Assembly: GCA_003140095.1 (NCBI GenBank)
Contig: PLIU01000441.1
Coordinates: forward strand, 1 to 37,679
From: Verrucomicrobiales bacterium
Lineage (GTDB): Bacteria > Verrucomicrobiota > Verrucomicrobiia > Limisphaerales > Palsa-1400
Length of the DNA stretch: 37,679 bases
Direction of reading: 5' to 3'
The position numbers and the translations under genes were made by a program. The notes under the pieces are model-generated. The model did not search any database. It was given only the letters and a program-made list of their open reading frames with translations, and was not told the origin of the DNA. Positions 16,801 through 23,821 of the stretch are shown here, one piece after another; positions within the stretch are counted from its first letter, which is position 1, and every line of letters starts with the position of its first letter.

Positions 16801-17879
16801 GAGCCGGAGGTGGAAAGGGTGATGCTGCCAGGGTCCAACAGCAATTGGCCGCCCAACCAACCCGCTTCCGCCGCGGCGCTCATACTCGAATTCAAGGACA
16901 AGATGTTCGGCGCGCTGACTTCAACGTTGCCTCCGTTGCCGCCTTGCGCGCCGCCGGTGGTGGTAATTTGACTTCCGATGCTGTCGCTGAACGTATTGCC
17001 AGACCGCAGCGTCACGCTGCCGCCGGGACTGCCGCCAGGAGAGTCATCGCCCCGGGCCAGGATTTGCGAGCCGCCACCCAGGTTCAATTGGTCCGAGGCC
17101 ACCAACGAGATCACGCCGTCTTGGTTTCGCACCGAATCGGCCTGGATGATTCCATTCTGGTTGACTACTTGCGCGTCCAGGGCGATCTCCCCGGCGTTGG
17201 CCGTGATCTTGCCATGGTTATCGACCGACCCGGCCGGGATTTGCACATTGGCGCTGAGGCCACGGCCATCGGGGCGTTCGCTCAACAACACGTTTTCTCC
17301 GGCATAGAGGCCGATTTGCCCGCCCGGCGCGCTCAAACTGCCTTGGTTGTTGATCTGCTCGGCGATGAGGAAAAGCCCGTGGCCGCTGCCGGCGGCAATC
17401 TGCCCATAATTGACAATGCTGGCCAGCGGCGGCATGCCGGTGAAGGTCCAGCTTGAGCCTATGCCAAAATCCGGCGGCAGCGGGGTGGTGGTGGCGATAA
17501 AATCACCGCCGACCTTGATCATCGAATTGGGGCCAAAGTAAAATCCGTTCGCGTTGGCCAGGATGACGGTGCCGTTGGCGGTGAGAGTGCCCCATATTTT
17601 CGACGGATTGGCGCCGCCGATTTCGTTGAGAACAATCGAATTGGCCGAGGGTTGAAGAAACGAAGTTGTTTGGCCGGACAGGATATTGAAGCTGCTCCAA
17701 TTGAGAATGGCCGACGAGCTGACGGTGATGTTGAGTTGCGATCCGGCCGCGTTGGCCGTGGCCGAGCCGGAAAGCACCGTCAGACCCGACGGATTGCCTC
17801 GTAGCGGCCCGCCCAGACCGGCGCAGCACAGCCATGCGGCCCAGAAGGCGAGCGAAGGAGTTTGATGTCGAAATTCCAT
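13848..17879 (-). CDS. TpsA-type filamentous haemagglutinin-like exoprotein
   Basis: A 1343-aa secreted protein. A signal peptide (about 1-28, LAFWAAWLCCAGLGGPLRG) is followed by a two-partner secretion (TPS/haemagglutination activity) domain: NPSGLTVLSGSATANAAG, then LNWSSFNILSGQ, then ILANANGFYFGPNS, the family's NPNG-like motif. The rest is long beta-helix-type sequence with many short repeats of the form 'G.I.L.AG..I' (for example GNIYLNGGSGG and SITMTAGESIEVG) and very few Cys. The product is predicted to pass the outer membrane through the TpsB protein encoded 5 nt upstream, and to form a long beta-helix on the surface or in the medium. No release or protease-cleavage domain was recognised at the C-terminus. 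Cargo role (adhesion, binding, matrix) is unknown. Confidence 0.9.
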   Translation of the reverse strand: MEFRHQTPSLAFWAAWLCCAGLGGPLRGNPSGLTVLSGSATANAAGSQLNITVSSSAILNWSSFNILSGQTTSFLQPSANSIVLNEIGGANPSKIWGTLTANGTVILANANGFYFGPNSMIKVGGDFIATTTPLPPDFGIGSSWTFTGMPPLASIVNYGQIAAGSGHGLFLIAEQINNQGSLSAPGGQIGLYAGENVLLSERPDGRGLSANVQIPAGSVDNHGKITANAGEIALDAQVVNQNGIIQADSVRNQDGVISLVASDQLNLGGGSQILARGDDSPGGSPGGSVTLRSGNTFSDSIGSQITTTGGAQGGNGGNVEVSAPNILSLNSSMSAAAEAGWLGGQLLLDPGSITLSTSGSGSAGNGSVAYNNGSGNLTLNVNTAFANMNFSQITLQATGDITLAASTVWNLSASTAENTGRLLLQAGGDIVFGNNSEILDANNWSVNLQAGVSFPGGTVQSGTGNIYLNGGSGGTQGGTVQTAAGSITMTAGESIEVGSGAIRTTGGGGINLTALAGDINAGTGNGGYVFSLSGYSVSPTVGGIATAAGGDVTLTAGDDIISTPTATTDQAPGASGAYGSQPGDVTLTAGNEVLGNFTVANGTGTILAGASVQNGQPPQVLNANASIGTSSRAVSLSLIEGSWNVWSGGDIYISEVRNPNGTFNSSQLGVPNGQFTGNIGDPTVPSSTSFLFDYAANAAANFWAGDGITLTGANLPRVAGENEQMPPVYPPILTLNAGAGGITVNNTIILYPSSQGGLQITTRDGGDLSGTQQQTTLTGIVMSDSGLPGYASFLGGNALTPLYKENPNPVTLNISGDIDSFGLTVPTFAHVSVTGNTYNFGFLGQNVSPLQTTFINVGGSITYRGDQTSVSLTDPLPAAMLNGTLSGDPAVTGLLSYNAATGTLTFIGQMTAAQLSYLLNPTEVVLNLLGQPELNSAGNPVTKPLTLDATQQAAIQSLYTASQNATLGDQGLALAGPGQFNITASSMDLGISGGISVLAPNSALAAISPYGANLDISVAGNLDMTATKIANDGLLGNIVLTSGGALDIGGEFTPYGDPNAPKGIFTTSGGSISVSAQGDVNIDGSRIAAYDGGSVTVFSQTGDINAGTGGSGYVTLTAEQLDPTTGQLITIPATIPGSGILATTLAGSDAQLGNITVNAPEGSINASLGGIIQLAFNGANSRNNYIDLTAGQNINATGSGVIGSNIRLNAGGNITGVVVGSQSVNIVSQQNVAVTVFSSGNVGITASGTVSGSVIGGGSVNVSGDSITASLVSSSVTTSGDATGATTGVPQSNVAHDNAPVMEDTATNVTRLAQQAIGDDKKEKPIALSQKTGRVTVILPGQK

Positions 17880-17884
17880 GAAAA

Positions 17885-19738
17885 TCAGAACTGGAAGCCT
17901 ACGCTGAAGTAGCCGTTGAGGCCCCCGGCGTGCGTCAGTTGTCCATTGCGCAGGGCGCAGCCCAGCGTCAGCCGGGCCTCAAAACGCCGGGATGCTGTCA
18001 AATATACTCCTGGCCCCGTGCCCACTTCGTTGAACGCCCCCGTGGAGGGATCCCGCAGCCACGCCTGGCCGGCGTCCACAAACCACGAGGCGCGCAATTC
18101 CGCCGGCACCTGTTCGTGCTGATAAGGAAAATACCCGACGTTGACCGGCGGGGCGCGCACATCCATCTGCCCGTGCCAGCCGGTGTCGCCGTAGGTTTCA
18201 CCTTCGCGGTACCCGCGCACGGCGCCCGTGCCGCCGAGGGGGAATTGCTCGTTGCTGATGAGCGGCGCGCTGGCCCACTGCGCTCCGGCGCGCACCAGCA
18301 GCGACCATTGCGCGCCCAAATCCTGCTCTCGCGTCAAGCCTGCCCGGAGGGTGCCGTAATTTCCGCCCGCCGCTTCCGAATCCGCCAGCGCCTGGAAATC
18401 CTTCCGGTCCGACGCCAGCGCGGCCAGAAACAGATTTCCCTCGAAAGTGAAACTCGTGCTGCCGAATCGGTCTGGGCGCGAGGCCGACCAACCCAGCGAA
18501 AGCGGCATGTACTGTACTCCCAGGCCGCTGTTGGCCCCCAGGGCGACGGTCTGGTTGGTGACCAGGACGCGATTGCCAGCGCTGTTCAGCGCGAAAAGCG
18601 ACGCATACGTGAGATTGGTGCTGAAGGAGCGCGTTTCATACGACTTGAAATCGACCCCGGCGTTAAAGGAGGAATGGATGCCCGCAAAGTCCCGCAACGG
18701 CAGGGTCACCTTCAACCCAAGGTTGTCATCGAAGGTCAAATCCCGCTCGGCCGATTGCTGGCTGATGTCCTCCAGCACGGTGTTGGTGATGACCCTCAGC
18801 GGCCCGTAGCGTGTTGGTATCTCGATGGCCGACCGGGAAGCATAGACGATCAATTCCGGTCTGCCTGTGGGAGGCGGCAGGTTGAATTGATGCGTGACTT
18901 GGTCGTAGCCAAAGGTCACCGGCATTTGATCGTAGAGTTCGCGCAGGCTTTGGCCGCTGCCGAAGGGAGCGCGGTAGAAGGCGCTGTAGCTGGCCACGGC
19001 GGGCTGGTCAAAGAACCGCGGCTCGTAGCTCTCGGTTTTCATGGCGGTGGGCGAGAAGTCGTATTCCAGGCCGATCTGATGTTCGTATTGCCAGAGATTG
19101 TTGTATTGGACCGCGTTATCCATGCGCAGCAGCGGCGTGCCGGGAGTCGCTTTGTCGTCCAGGTCGAAGTGCCAGTGCAAGGGCAGCCGGTCTTTGACTT
19201 GCAGCGTCAAGTCGCTCGTGCCCGGCTCCGGACCGGGAGCGATGACAGGATAAATCTGCCGGTCCGCGTTGGCGTTGGCCTGGTCCAACTCCGGCTGCAG
19301 CCAGCGGGTATTGAGGAGGACGTTGGTGCGCAGGCTCGGCAACGCGCGCCGCACGTTGTTCGTGCTGAAATAACGATTGCCCGTGATGGTGATGGCGTGG
19401 AGCTTGCCCTCGATGATCTGCACCCGGACGACGCCGTTGGTCAGGCGCTGCTGAGGCAGCGTGACGCTGACGGTGGCAAAACCAAGGTTGCGGTAGAGCA
19501 GTTGCAGTTCGCCCAATCCCTTCCGCAAACGCGCGACATCGACGGACGGTCCAATGTAGTTGGTCAACACATCGTCAATCATTTTTTGTGGGAGGACGGT
19601 GTTGCCCGCGACCTCGTACGCGCGCACGGCGAACGCCGGGCCATTGGTGGCACCGGCGTTCGCGGGTTGCGCGGCAAGATGGACGGCAGGATCGGCCCAA
19701 ACCAAAAGGGTGGTCAAAAACAATATCCATCGCTTCAT
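17885..19738 (-). CDS. TpsB (FhaC/ShlB/HecB-type) outer-membrane transporter
   Basis: A 617-aa protein from ATG 19738, where a signal peptide begins (MKRWILFLTTLLVWADPAVH); the open frame extends upstream to 19948 without domain content. Order: signal, POTRA_2-like domain (AYEVAGNTVLPQKMIDDVL, then LGELQLLYRNLGFATVSVTL), second POTRA/ShlB region (IIEGKLHAITITGNRYFST), then a 16-strand-type beta-barrel. The barrel includes GGTGAVRGYREGE, matching the VRGY motif of loop L6 in FhaC/BamA, and ends in ...VGFQF with the terminal Phe typical of outer-membrane barrels. It exports the TpsA protein encoded directly downstream (5-nt gap). The co-operonic TonB/ExbBD genes are unusual, because classical TpsB proteins work without them. 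Confidence 0.9.
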   Translation of the reverse strand: MKRWILFLTTLLVWADPAVHLAAQPANAGATNGPAFAVRAYEVAGNTVLPQKMIDDVLTNYIGPSVDVARLRKGLGELQLLYRNLGFATVSVTLPQQRLTNGVVRVQIIEGKLHAITITGNRYFSTNNVRRALPSLRTNVLLNTRWLQPELDQANANADRQIYPVIAPGPEPGTSDLTLQVKDRLPLHWHFDLDDKATPGTPLLRMDNAVQYNNLWQYEHQIGLEYDFSPTAMKTESYEPRFFDQPAVASYSAFYRAPFGSGQSLRELYDQMPVTFGYDQVTHQFNLPPPTGRPELIVYASRSAIEIPTRYGPLRVITNTVLEDISQQSAERDLTFDDNLGLKVTLPLRDFAGIHSSFNAGVDFKSYETRSFSTNLTYASLFALNSAGNRVLVTNQTVALGANSGLGVQYMPLSLGWSASRPDRFGSTSFTFEGNLFLAALASDRKDFQALADSEAAGGNYGTLRAGLTREQDLGAQWSLLVRAGAQWASAPLISNEQFPLGGTGAVRGYREGETYGDTGWHGQMDVRAPPVNVGYFPYQHEQVPAELRASWFVDAGQAWLRDPSTGAFNEVGTGPGVYLTASRRFEARLTLGCALRNGQLTHAGGLNGYFSVGFQF

Positions 19739-19790
19739 TCGTTGTGGTTGTCCTCTCGACGAGTGGCGGCCAATGATCCCCTGGCCGCCT

Positions 19791-20777
19791 TTATGGTGAT
19801 CGAACAACTTGGTAGAATCCGGCCGTGCTGGAATTGGTGTACGTGAGTGAATCGTCCCGTCCGTCTCCTGGGATCGGCCCGCTGACCACTGGCCACTGGG
19901 AAACCGGCGCCCCCAGCGTGTTGGTGGATACCAGCCAGTATTGGCCACCGACGATGGTCGTATAGGAAACGTCGCTTACGTTTCCCGTTTGCGCGATGCC
20001 CACAATGCTGGACGGCGGCGGACCGGCCACGAAGGTCAGCGTGCCGTTGGTGGTGATGTTGAATTGGCCCACATAGCTGTCGGCCGGCGCAGGCACCGCC
20101 GTGCTGGGCTGGACTTGCCAGAAATCGAAGCTGGCGGGAATGATGGACTCCACAATGAACGGCGACTTTCCACCCAACGAGGCCACATAAACCGTGTTGG
20201 GGTAAGTCGCGTTGCCCAGGCTTATGCCGCCGGAGACGATCCAGTCGTAGGAGGCAATCTGATACGCGGCGGTGGGGTCAAACACGTACGCGTTGGTGTC
20301 CGGACTGGGCAACGCGCCGCCGGGACTAAGCGGATAGGTGGGCGAAGTGACGGTGAGAATTTCGTAAGTGACCGGTCGCGTGCCCAGGGAGTTTATGGTT
20401 GAATAGAGCGAGGATTGCCACGCTGTCGGAGAGACGCTATAGGCGGTCGTGTCGGGTTCGGGTCCGCTTACCCATGAGCTTAAACTGCTGTTGGTCTTGC
20501 TCGTCGTGGCCAGCAGAATCACGCTCACGCCGGTCAAATCCGTGCCAAATGTGTTGAGGACCGGAGCCGGATCCCATCCGCCGACCGTGATGGTGGTGCC
20601 GTTGGGTTGGTTGAGAAACTGGGAAATGTTCCCCAAGTCAAACTCGACGTCGTCGAAGCCGTTTTCCCGAAAGATGAGCAATACGTCGCCATCCTGGTAA
20701 CTCCAGGCCCGCGCCAGAGGGGCCGCCAGCAACAGGGATAGAAGCGCCGCCGCGTGGAGAATTCTAGTCGTTCGCAT
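19791..20777 (-). CDS. Exported protein of unknown function in the Tps operon
   Basis: A 328-aa product from ATG 20777 with a clear signal peptide (LHAAALLSLLLAAPLARAW, about 6-25). The mature protein starts WSYQDGDVLLIFRENGFDDVEFDLG, a pattern I recall at the N-terminus of secreted Verrucomicrobia and Planctomycete proteins that sometimes carry PEP-CTERM; no PEP-CTERM is present here. The remainder is beta-rich, full of Thr, Ser, Gly and Pro, ending in a block (GGQYWLVSTN, then TAGFYQVVRSP) common at the end of secreted proteins in this group. It lies 52 nt before the tpsB start and 35 nt after the PstS-like gene, so it is probably co-transcribed. It may be an accessory or cargo-associated surface protein; function unknown. 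Confidence 0.75.
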   Translation of the reverse strand: MRTTRILHAAALLSLLLAAPLARAWSYQDGDVLLIFRENGFDDVEFDLGNISQFLNQPNGTTITVGGWDPAPVLNTFGTDLTGVSVILLATTSKTNSSLSSWVSGPEPDTTAYSVSPTAWQSSLYSTINSLGTRPVTYEILTVTSPTYPLSPGGALPSPDTNAYVFDPTAAYQIASYDWIVSGGISLGNATYPNTVYVASLGGKSPFIVESIIPASFDFWQVQPSTAVPAPADSYVGQFNITTNGTLTFVAGPPPSSIVGIAQTGNVSDVSYTTIVGGQYWLVSTNTLGAPVSQWPVVSGPIPGDGRDDSLTYTNSSTAGFYQVVRSP

Positions 20778-20812
20778 AGTGGTTTGTTCGTGATGATGGA
20801 ACGTTGGTCCGG

Positions 20813-21883
20813 TTAATAGTTGATCAGAGTAATCGGGCCGCCATCCGTGCTCCGCGTCACCTGGAGCCCGCTCAACGGGGCAAAATTGCCAACAAAGACC
20901 GTCGAGTTGGTCTGGAAATTCGCGTTGGTCACCGCCGAAAACAGGTTGGTGATGACTTGATATTGCGCGGGGGAGGGGGCGCCATTGCCGCCGCTGCCGA
21001 TAATGTAGTAGTTCTCGTAACCCCACAGCGGATAACTCCCGTTCTCCACGTTGGTGATCGAGTACGGCACTCCTTCGTAGGAGAGGGTGGGGAAGGTGCT
21101 GATGTCGGAAGCCGCCACTGTGCCGATGCCATTGGTGATAACCTTTAAGAGTGACCGGATGCTGGAGCCGGAACTCTGGCCTCCGGCAGGATCGGGAATC
21201 GGCTGACCCAGGGAGTTGGTCGTCCACGTCGAAATCGTGCCTGTAAATTCGATATTCGCATCTATTTCCGTCCGCACGGCGGAGGCAGTATTGCGGGCCA
21301 CCAGATAAATGGGGTCGGTGCTTGTGCCGCCAAAGAAAGAAATCGGCAGCGCGCCGGCTGAGTTTGTGCCTGCGGCCCCTTCCAAGTACGCAGCCTGCCG
21401 CTGGGTCAGGTTGCTCACTGACGACAAACCAGATCCCTTTATGAACGCGTAGGGCACCACCAAGGTCGGCCCAAGAATGGTGAACGGGGCCGCACTCAGC
21501 CCCACCGCTCCCGGCGACGCGCTGGAAACGGCAACCGTCGGCGTCAAATTCGACCCGCTGAAGGTCGTTTCGGTGTTTTGATTGGCCAGGTCTTGCAGTC
21601 CCTCGATGCCGCCCAACAGCGAGAAGTGGATGATGACATTACCCAGGCTGGCAATGGTACCGGAGTAATCCCGCACGGTGCTGTTGGTCGTGGAAATATT
21701 CACGGTGACGCCGCTGAGGAGATTGCTGGCGCAGGCATAGAGGACGTTCTGGCTGGCGTTGGCGCCAACGAAAAACACTTCGGTGGTTTGCGCGCGCGAG
21801 GACGAGTTGAAACCGGCCAGCGCGAGGCCGGCAATGATATATTTGACAAATTTGGGTTCTTTCATACGGGTAGGACAATCCAT
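20813..21883 (-). CDS. Exported PstS-like substrate-binding family protein
   Basis: A 356-aa product. ATG 21883 is chosen because AAGGCGG lies 4 nt upstream; ATG 21865 (MKEPKFVKYIIAGLALAG) is an alternative that also gives a signal peptide. The mature protein starts TTEVFFVGANASQNVLYACA, like exported phosphate-binding (PstS-like) proteins that cluster with Tps/TonB genes in Verrucomicrobiota. IYLVARNTASAVRTEID sits where PstS-type proteins have a phosphate-contacting R..SG(T/S)R loop, but the Ser-Gly-Thr core is lost, so phosphate binding is doubtful. WGYENYYIIG near the C-terminus is another family-type block. It is the first gene of the long operon. Family placement is from memory and moderate. 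Confidence 0.62.
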   Translation of the reverse strand: MDCPTRMKEPKFVKYIIAGLALAGFNSSSRAQTTEVFFVGANASQNVLYACASNLLSGVTVNISTTNSTVRDYSGTIASLGNVIIHFSLLGGIEGLQDLANQNTETTFSGSNLTPTVAVSSASPGAVGLSAAPFTILGPTLVVPYAFIKGSGLSSVSNLTQRQAAYLEGAAGTNSAGALPISFFGGTSTDPIYLVARNTASAVRTEIDANIEFTGTISTWTTNSLGQPIPDPAGGQSSGSSIRSLLKVITNGIGTVAASDISTFPTLSYEGVPYSITNVENGSYPLWGYENYYIIGSGGNGAPSPAQYQVITNLFSAVTNANFQTNSTVFVGNFAPLSGLQVTRSTDGGPITLINY

Positions 21884-21909
21884 AAGACCGCCTTCGCGTT
21901 GAGCAGCGC

Positions 21910-21929
21910 CTTGCCTGCCCCCAGGCAAG
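21910..21929. other. Inverted repeats in the leader of the long operon
   Basis: The 255-nt stretch 21884-22138, between yezD and the PstS-like gene, has no supported gene. It contains a perfect hairpin CTTGCCT-N6-AGGCAAG (21910-21929) and CGGGGC-GATG-GCCCCG (21962-21977). Also, CTACCCG (21951-21957) can pair with CGGGTAG (21867-21873) around the start codon region. This could be a structured 5' leader or an attenuator of the minus-strand operon, or a yezD terminator; no known riboswitch class was recognised. Confidence 0.35.
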
Positions 21930-22138
21930 CGGCAGATTCGGGAGTTGGAACTACCCGCAATCGGGGCGATGGCCCCGCTGTTTCAGGACGCGGCTCGGCG
22001 TTCTTGGGGTTTCTCTTCAAGGAACCTCCGGCGGCCCGGTCGGACTTGGTGAGTTTCGGATGGGTGGGGAGCCTCCGCTTGCGCGGTCGGCAAATCCTCT
22101 TGCCGCGCCGGAGGGCGGCGCGCGGTGGACAACCTGCT

Positions 22139-22336
22139 TCATCGCGTTGCGCCAGAATTGGGACGATCCAGACGCACTCTCTCGACCCGTTCAACCTGGG
22201 TGACGCGCGCATCGTGAACAATAATCTGCACTGTTCCAAATTTGAGCGAACTGACTTGTCGCCGAACCAACTCCAGCCACTCCGGCAAATCCGTCTCTCG
22301 CTCCTGCCCATCGCTCTGCTCGATGTCTTTTTGCAT
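22139..22336 (-). CDS. yezD: YezD-family (DUF2292) small protein
   Basis: A 65-aa protein. ATG 22336 is preceded by AGGAG with an 8-nt spacer. The sequence LVRRQVSSLKFGTVQIIVHDARVTQVERVERVRL matches the YezD/DUF2292 family, in which nearly every protein has this 'I...V..L.FG.V.I.VHDG.V.QIE..E..R' core. YezD proteins are often linked to sulfur assimilation genes and Rrf2-type regulators; none of those genes is in the window. A near-consensus promoter with a palindrome over the -35 lies directly upstream. Biochemical role unknown. Quoted core: LVRRQVSSLKFGTVQ and VTQVERVERVRL. Confidence 0.88.
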   Translation of the reverse strand: MQKDIEQSDGQERETDLPEWLELVRRQVSSLKFGTVQIIVHDARVTQVERVERVRLDRPNSGATR

Positions 22337-22361
22337 ATTGTCGACTCCTAAAAACAAGAGA

Positions 22362-22389
22362 ATAATAGACCTAATCTCTATTATGTCAA
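22362..22389 (-). promoter_or_regulatory. Sigma-70-type promoter of yezD with overlapping operator-like repeat
   Basis: On the minus strand: TTGACA (22384-22389), a 16-nt spacer, TATTAT (22362-22367), about 25 nt before the start codon, in AT-rich sequence. A near-palindrome CTATT-GACAT-AATAG, with arms extending to AATC/GATT around a one-base bulge, covers the -35. A second inverted repeat, ATAATAGA-N7-TCTATTAT (22362-22384), spans the spacer. The layout suits repression by a dimeric regulator, possibly of the Rrf2 family that accompanies yezD elsewhere. Confidence 0.6.
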
Positions 22390-22450
22390 TAGATTTAGTA
22401 GATTTTATTTATATTTTCTGAAAACGCGAACTGTCCTGACCCATTTTAAA

Positions 22451-22470
22451 CTGTAACTAATTTGTAACTA
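22451..22470. promoter_or_regulatory. Direct repeat with 11-bp period, Pho-box-like; rest of the intergenic region
   Basis: CTGTAAC-TAAT-TTGTAAC has the 7+4+7 layout of a PhoB-type box bound by OmpR-family regulators. The 341-nt gap 22337-22677 between divergent yezD and the kinase gene also holds an inverted repeat TGTCCA-ATA-TGGACA (22488-22502) and a weak possible plus-strand promoter, TGGACA (22497-22502), 15 nt, CATAAT (22518-22523). Nothing coding was seen in it. Confidence 0.4.
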
Positions 22471-22677
22471 GGAGTTTGTGCGTGAAGTGTCCAATATGGA
22501 CAGCCGCGGGCGCCGGGCATAATCTACATCTAATGGTTCTGGAAACTTACACTTACGGCCGTTTGCGCGGTCATTGGAGCCATTTTGACAGCCTGGTTGG
22601 CCGCGACGTGTGGTAAATTCCCGCAGATCGGGAGCAACGAGACTTGCCGGGCTAATGATTGGTGGTAAAATGGGATC

Positions 22678-23688
22678 GTGAGCGACGAAGCCATGGGAGC
22701 CAGCAAGCCATTAAAAATGGTCGCGTGCGGGCGTTGCAAAGCCAAGACGTTTATTTCGGGCGATTTGGCGCCATTTGCCACCCAGGAGTGCAAGAAATGC
22801 GGGCATCCGCTCATGCTTCCGGTCATGCTGCGCAACTTCGAACTCCGCACCATCATCGCCTCCGGCGGCATGGGCACGGTCTATACGGCGCAGGACACCA
22901 AATTGCAGCGGGAAGTCGCCTTGAAAATGATGAAGCTGGAAATGGCGGCCGACCCCCAGGTCATGCAGGGCTTCTATCGCGAGGCGCAGGCCGGGGCCTC
23001 CCTCAACCACACCAACATTATTCATATTTACAGCTTCGACGAGTTCAACGGCCAACCCTACCTGGTGATGGAACTGGCCAACAGCGGCAGCCTCGACAGC
23101 CGCATTGAGCAGCAGGGCAGGGTGCCGGAGCGGGACGTGCTGGATGTCGGCTCCAAAATGGCCTCCGCCCTCGGCGCCGCCTTGCGGCACAACTTGCTCC
23201 ATCGCGACCTCAAGCCGGGCAATATACTTTACAATACCGATGGCGAACCCAAGCTCATTGACTTCGGCCTGGTCCGAGCCGCCGAGGTGGACGATGCCTA
23301 CGAAGAGCACATTTGGGGCACGATTTATTACGTCGCCCCGGAGAAAATTGAACGCAAAGGGGAGGATTTCCACTCCGATATGTACAGCCTGGGCGGCACG
23401 CTCTATCACGCCTTGACGGGACGCGCACCCTTCGAGGCGCCGACGGTCAATGACATTCTGGCGGCGCACGTCCATACGCCGTTGACGCCGCCCAACCAGG
23501 TCGTGCCGGAGATCACCGAGTTGACAAGCAATGCCATTGTGCGCGCGATGGCCAAGCAGCCGGGCGACCGTTTCAAGGACTACGAAGAAATGCAGATGGC
23601 CCTGGAGGAAGCGCGCAGTCATTTGCTGGTGCAGCAATTCCAGGAAACCAGCCAGCAGCCCCAGGCCAAAAGCTGGTGGAAACGTTGA
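22678..23688 (+). CDS. Soluble Ser/Thr protein kinase with zinc ribbon
   Basis: A 336-aa kinase from GTG 22678; ATG 22693 is an alternative. The N-terminal zinc ribbon uses Cys17/20 (CGRC) and Cys38/41 (CKKC). The kinase domain fills about 53-315: loop IASGGMGTVY, Lys83 in VALKMM, HRD 175-177 in LLHRDLKPGN, DFG 195-197 in LIDFGLVR, APE 220-222. No hydrophobic segment follows the kinase domain, and the protein ends in a Gln-rich tail (QQFQETSQQPQ, then WWKR), so it should be cytoplasmic, unlike the two membrane kinases of the sigma operon. It stands alone, 133 bp before the thioredoxin gene. Substrates cannot be told from sequence. Confidence 0.92.
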   Translation: MSDEAMGASKPLKMVACGRCKAKTFISGDLAPFATQECKKCGHPLMLPVMLRNFELRTIIASGGMGTVYTAQDTKLQREVALKMMKLEMAADPQVMQGFYREAQAGASLNHTNIIHIYSFDEFNGQPYLVMELANSGSLDSRIEQQGRVPERDVLDVGSKMASALGAALRHNLLHRDLKPGNILYNTDGEPKLIDFGLVRAAEVDDAYEEHIWGTIYYVAPEKIERKGEDFHSDMYSLGGTLYHALTGRAPFEAPTVNDILAAHVHTPLTPPNQVVPEITELTSNAIVRAMAKQPGDRFKDYEEMQMALEEARSHLLVQQFQETSQQPQAKSWWKR

Positions 23689-23821
23689 CGCGTTGCCGCC
23701 AGCCGCCCATCAACGCTAAACGCCAAGAACAAACCGGCGGAAAACGCGCCGTTAAGCTAACCCCAAAATAACTTCCCTTCTCGCCCGGTTAAGGTTACAG
23801 TTTTAGGTGGATAGTGCTTCT

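Noticed and set aside
17930..19846. Open frame of 638 codons on the plus strand antisense to the TpsB gene
   Set aside because: Rich in Arg, Gly and Ala with no domain pattern; the opposite strand encodes a clear outer-membrane transporter. High GC makes long empty antisense frames common.
21862..22311. Minus-strand frame of 149 codons that overlaps the alternative PstS-like start (21865) by ATGA
   Set aside because: It runs through yezD in another frame, is full of Arg and Pro, and shows no conserved pattern. The overlap is probably chance, but it is the least certain rejection.
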